7,923 nt of DNA from Actinomycetota bacterium (GTDB lineage Bacteria; Actinomycetota; Actinomycetes; Actinomycetales; Cellulomonadaceae), in the NCBI GenBank assembly GCA_018898235.1, contig JAHIJU010000317.1, forward strand, positions 1-7,923, given 5' to 3'. Shown one piece after another: positions 6,416 through 7,923 of this stretch. Every line of letters starts with the position of its first letter. The first letter of the stretch is position 1. Under the pieces are notes generated by a model. The model did not search any database, was not told the DNA's origin, and was given only the letters and a program-made list of their open reading frames with translations. A program made the position numbers and the translations under genes.

Positions 6416-6855
6416 GCGTCGATCCGGCAACGCCGCCGACCGCTGTGTCGGCACCTGCGCCCGCCCGCAAGCGGCCGGCGAAGCAGATGTTCGCCTCGAC
6501 GGTGCTCGGGCTGGAAGCCCTCGTGGTGTTCTTCGCCACGCTGGTCGCGTTCGGGCTGCGGGTCGCACCACCGGGGGTCGTGTGGACCGCGGGCGCGGTG
6601 CTCGCGGTGGCGCTCGTGCTGATGGCGGGGTCGGTGCGCCGGCCCGGCGGCTACCTCGCCGGTTCGGTCGGCCAGGCGTTCCTGGTCGCGGCCGCCCTGG
6701 TGGTGCCGTTGATGGCGGTGATCGCCGTCATCTTCGTGGTGCTGTGGGTGCTGGCCCTCGTGCTGGGCGGTCGGGTCGACGCCGAGCGGGCCGCGTGGGA
6801 CGCCGAGCACGTCGCGCCGGCCGATGCCCCGGGTGGGCCGGCCCCGGCCCGGTAA
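6412..6855 (+). CDS. DUF4233 family membrane protein
   Basis: Small integral membrane protein of unknown function, 147 residues. A Pro/Ala-rich, basic N-terminus (1-25) is followed by about four hydrophobic segments near 27-49, 56-74, 88-102 and 103-119, and a polar Pro/Ala-rich tail. The stretches KQMFASTVLGLEALVVFFAT and YLAGSVGQAFLV resemble the actinobacterial DUF4233 family, which is typically encoded just after folC and before ndk. The GTG start overlaps the dhaM stop as GTGA, implying translational coupling, and there is no good ribosome binding site. The TAA stop is embedded in the proposed -10 element of ndk. The family has no established activity that I know of; its present link with dhaM probably reflects insertion of the dha genes rather than a shared role. 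Confidence 0.87.
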   Translation: MSVDPATPPTAVSAPAPARKRPAKQMFASTVLGLEALVVFFATLVAFGLRVAPPGVVWTAGAVLAVALVLMAGSVRRPGGYLAGSVGQAFLVAAALVVPLMAVIAVIFVVLWVLALVLGGRVDAERAAWDAEHVAPADAPGGPAPAR

Positions 6856-6858
6856 GGT
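6853..6858 (+). promoter_or_regulatory. Putative leaderless -10 element of ndk
   Basis: TAAGGT fits the actinobacterial TAnnnT -10 pattern and ends seven bases before the ndk ATG, so transcription could start at the A of the ATG. Its first three bases are also the stop codon of the DUF4233 gene. No Shine-Dalgarno precedes ndk and no clear -35 is seen. Confidence 0.5.
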
Positions 6859-6865
6859 CGGCGCC

Positions 6866-7297
6866 ATGAACGACCTTCAGCGCACCCTTGTCCTGGTCAA
6901 GCCGGACGGTGTGCGGCGTGGGCTGTCCGGTGAGGTGCTGCGGCGGATCGAGGCCAAGGGCTACCGCCTCGTCGAGGCCCGGCTGCGCACCGCGGACGAG
7001 TCCCTGCTCGCCGCCCACTACGCCGAGCACGCGGGCAAGCCGTTCGTCGGCCCGCTCATCGCGTTCATGGCGTCGGGACCCGTGCTCTCCCTCGTCGTCG
7101 AGGGCTACCGGGTGATCGAGGGTGTCCGGGCGCTCGCAGGGGCGACGGACCCGACGACGGCCGCACCGGGGTCGATCCGCGGGGACCTCGCGGCGGACAC
7201 GGGCGCGTCGGTGATCGAGAACATCATCCACGCCTCGGACTCACCGGAGTCCTCGGCCCGGGAGATCGCGCTCTGGTTCGGCGGGCTCGACTCCTGA
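6866..7297 (+). CDS. ndk: Nucleoside diphosphate kinase
   Basis: Cytoplasmic enzyme that moves the gamma-phosphate from a nucleoside triphosphate (usually ATP) to other nucleoside diphosphates through a phosphohistidine, balancing NTP and dNTP pools. At 143 residues it has the usual bacterial length. The N-terminal TLVLVKPDGVRRGL (7-20) includes active-site K12; PFVGPLIAFMASGPV (59-73) and GATDPTTAAPGSIRGD (92-107) form the nucleotide-binding region with R88 and R105; NIIHASDSPESSAREI (119-134) holds the catalytic H122. The residue after the histidine is Ala, where many homologues have Gly. The ATG at 6866 is preferred to an in-frame upstream ATG at 6824, since the product then begins with the usual NDK start and a -10 element sits at the right distance. 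Confidence 0.97.
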   Translation: MNDLQRTLVLVKPDGVRRGLSGEVLRRIEAKGYRLVEARLRTADESLLAAHYAEHAGKPFVGPLIAFMASGPVLSLVVEGYRVIEGVRALAGATDPTTAAPGSIRGDLAADTGASVIENIIHASDSPESSAREIALWFGGLDS

Positions 7298-7340
7298 GCG
7301 CTCGGCACCCCTCCTCACCAGCGCGGTCCCGGCAGACACC

Positions 7341-7346
7341 TAGGCT
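7341..7346 (+). promoter_or_regulatory. Putative leaderless -10 element of smc
   Basis: TAGGCT matches the TAnnnT -10 pattern and is followed by six bases and then the GTG of smc. The 55-base gap after ndk has no Shine-Dalgarno and no clear terminator hairpin, so smc may also receive read-through from ndk. No consensus -35 was found. Confidence 0.5.
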
Positions 7347-7352
7347 CAGCAC

Positions 7353-7923
7353 GTGCACCTCAAGACGCTGACCCTGCGCGGGTTCAAGTCGTTCGCCTCG
7401 GCGACGACGCTGAGCTTCGAACCGGGCATCACCTGCGTCGTGGGTCCCAACGGCTCGGGCAAGTCGAACGTGGTCGACGCGCTGGCCTGGGTGATGGGCG
7501 AGCAGGGCGCCAAGTCGCTGCGCGGTGGGTCGATGGAGGACGTGATCTTCGCGGGCACCTCGGGCCGCCCGCCGCTGGGTCGGGCCGAGGTGGCGCTCAC
7601 GATCGACAACACGGACGGTGCGCTGCCGATCGAGTACTCCGAGGTCACGATCTCGCGCACGCTGTTCCGCAACGGCGGCTCGGAGTACGCGATCAACGGG
7701 TCGGGCTGCCGGCTGCTCGACATCCAGGAGCTGCTCTCGGACACCGGGCTCGGCCGCGAGATGCACGTGATCGTCGGGCAGGGCAGGCTCGACGCGATCC
7801 TGCGGGCCACACCGGAGGAGCGGCGGGGCTTCGTCGAGGAGGCCGCCGGCGTGCTCAAGCACCGCCGGCGCAAGGAGAAGGCGCTGCGCAAGCTCGACGC
7901 CATGCAGGCCAACCTGGTGCGGC
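7353..7923 (+). CDS. smc: Chromosome segregation protein SMC, N-terminal 190 residues (runs off right edge)
   Basis: ATPase of the bacterial condensin complex (with ScpA and ScpB), which organises and helps to segregate the chromosome. The visible part is the N-terminal half of the ATPase head. It opens with HLKTLTLRGFKSFA, typical of bacterial SMC. The Walker A motif GPNGSGKS is at 31-38 and is followed by DALAWVMGEQGAKSLRGG. EYAINGSGCRLLDIQELLSD (111-130) and GREMHVIVGQGRLDAIL (134-150, containing the Q-loop region) come next, then TPEERRGFVEEAAGVLKHRRRKEKAL (153-178), where the coiled-coil arm begins. Full-length proteins are about 1,200 residues, so the arms, hinge and the Walker B/signature head half lie beyond the window. 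The GTG start is supported by the -10 element and by the conserved N-terminus. Confidence 0.96.
   Translation, partial: MHLKTLTLRGFKSFASATTLSFEPGITCVVGPNGSGKSNVVDALAWVMGEQGAKSLRGGSMEDVIFAGTSGRPPLGRAEVALTIDNTDGALPIEYSEVTISRTLFRNGGSEYAINGSGCRLLDIQELLSDTGLGREMHVIVGQGRLDAILRATPEERRGFVEEAAGVLKHRRRKEKALRKLDAMQANLVR

Noticed and set aside
1..7923. CRISPR arrays, tRNA or rRNA genes, insertion sequences, attachment sites, toxin-antitoxin or defence genes
   Set aside because: No regularly spaced repeats, cloverleaf sequence, transposase or integrase motifs, or terminal inverted repeats were seen; almost all the sequence belongs to known metabolic and housekeeping genes.

Overview
The window is very GC-rich DNA with strong G/C bias at third codon positions, several GTG starts and short TAnnnT-type -10 elements lying 6-7 nt before start codons. 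This points to a high-GC actinobacterium. The protein motifs and the folC / DUF4233 / ndk neighbourhood suggest Micrococcales, possibly a Cellulomonas-like genus, but the genus is an inference. The window is almost fully coding; the largest gap is about 256 bp.

Left part (1-2205, minus strand): the first 735 residues of a large biotin-dependent urea carboxylase. It has a complete biotin carboxylase module fused to the first part of a KipI/KipA-type carboxyltransferase module. The gene runs off the left edge, so the rest of the carboxyltransferase and the biotinyl domain are not visible. Its start seems leaderless, and a perfect 6-2-6 palindrome overlaps the proposed -10 element.

Middle (2206-6855, plus strand): folC (folylpolyglutamate/dihydrofolate synthase), preceded by a possible 28-codon leader ORF that overlaps its start as ATGA. 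Next come a GC-rich hairpin (likely terminator) and a regulatory gap with a second 6-2-6 palindrome, a promoter and a hairpin. The PEP-dependent dihydroxyacetone kinase operon dhaK-dhaL-dhaM follows. Here DhaM is a two-domain EIIA-HPr fusion. dhaM overlaps the start of a four-helix membrane protein of the DUF4233 family.

Right part (6866-7923, plus strand): ndk (nucleoside diphosphate kinase) and the first 190 residues of the chromosome-condensation ATPase SMC. Both probably come from leaderless transcripts.

In many actinobacteria folC, the DUF4233 gene and ndk sit next to each other. Here the dha operon lies inside that block and has become translationally linked to the DUF4233 gene. The genes themselves belong to known families. 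I see no CRISPR array, mobile element, defence system or RNA gene, and no wholly new system. The items most worth following up are the regulatory sites, the candidate leader ORF and the dha insertion.
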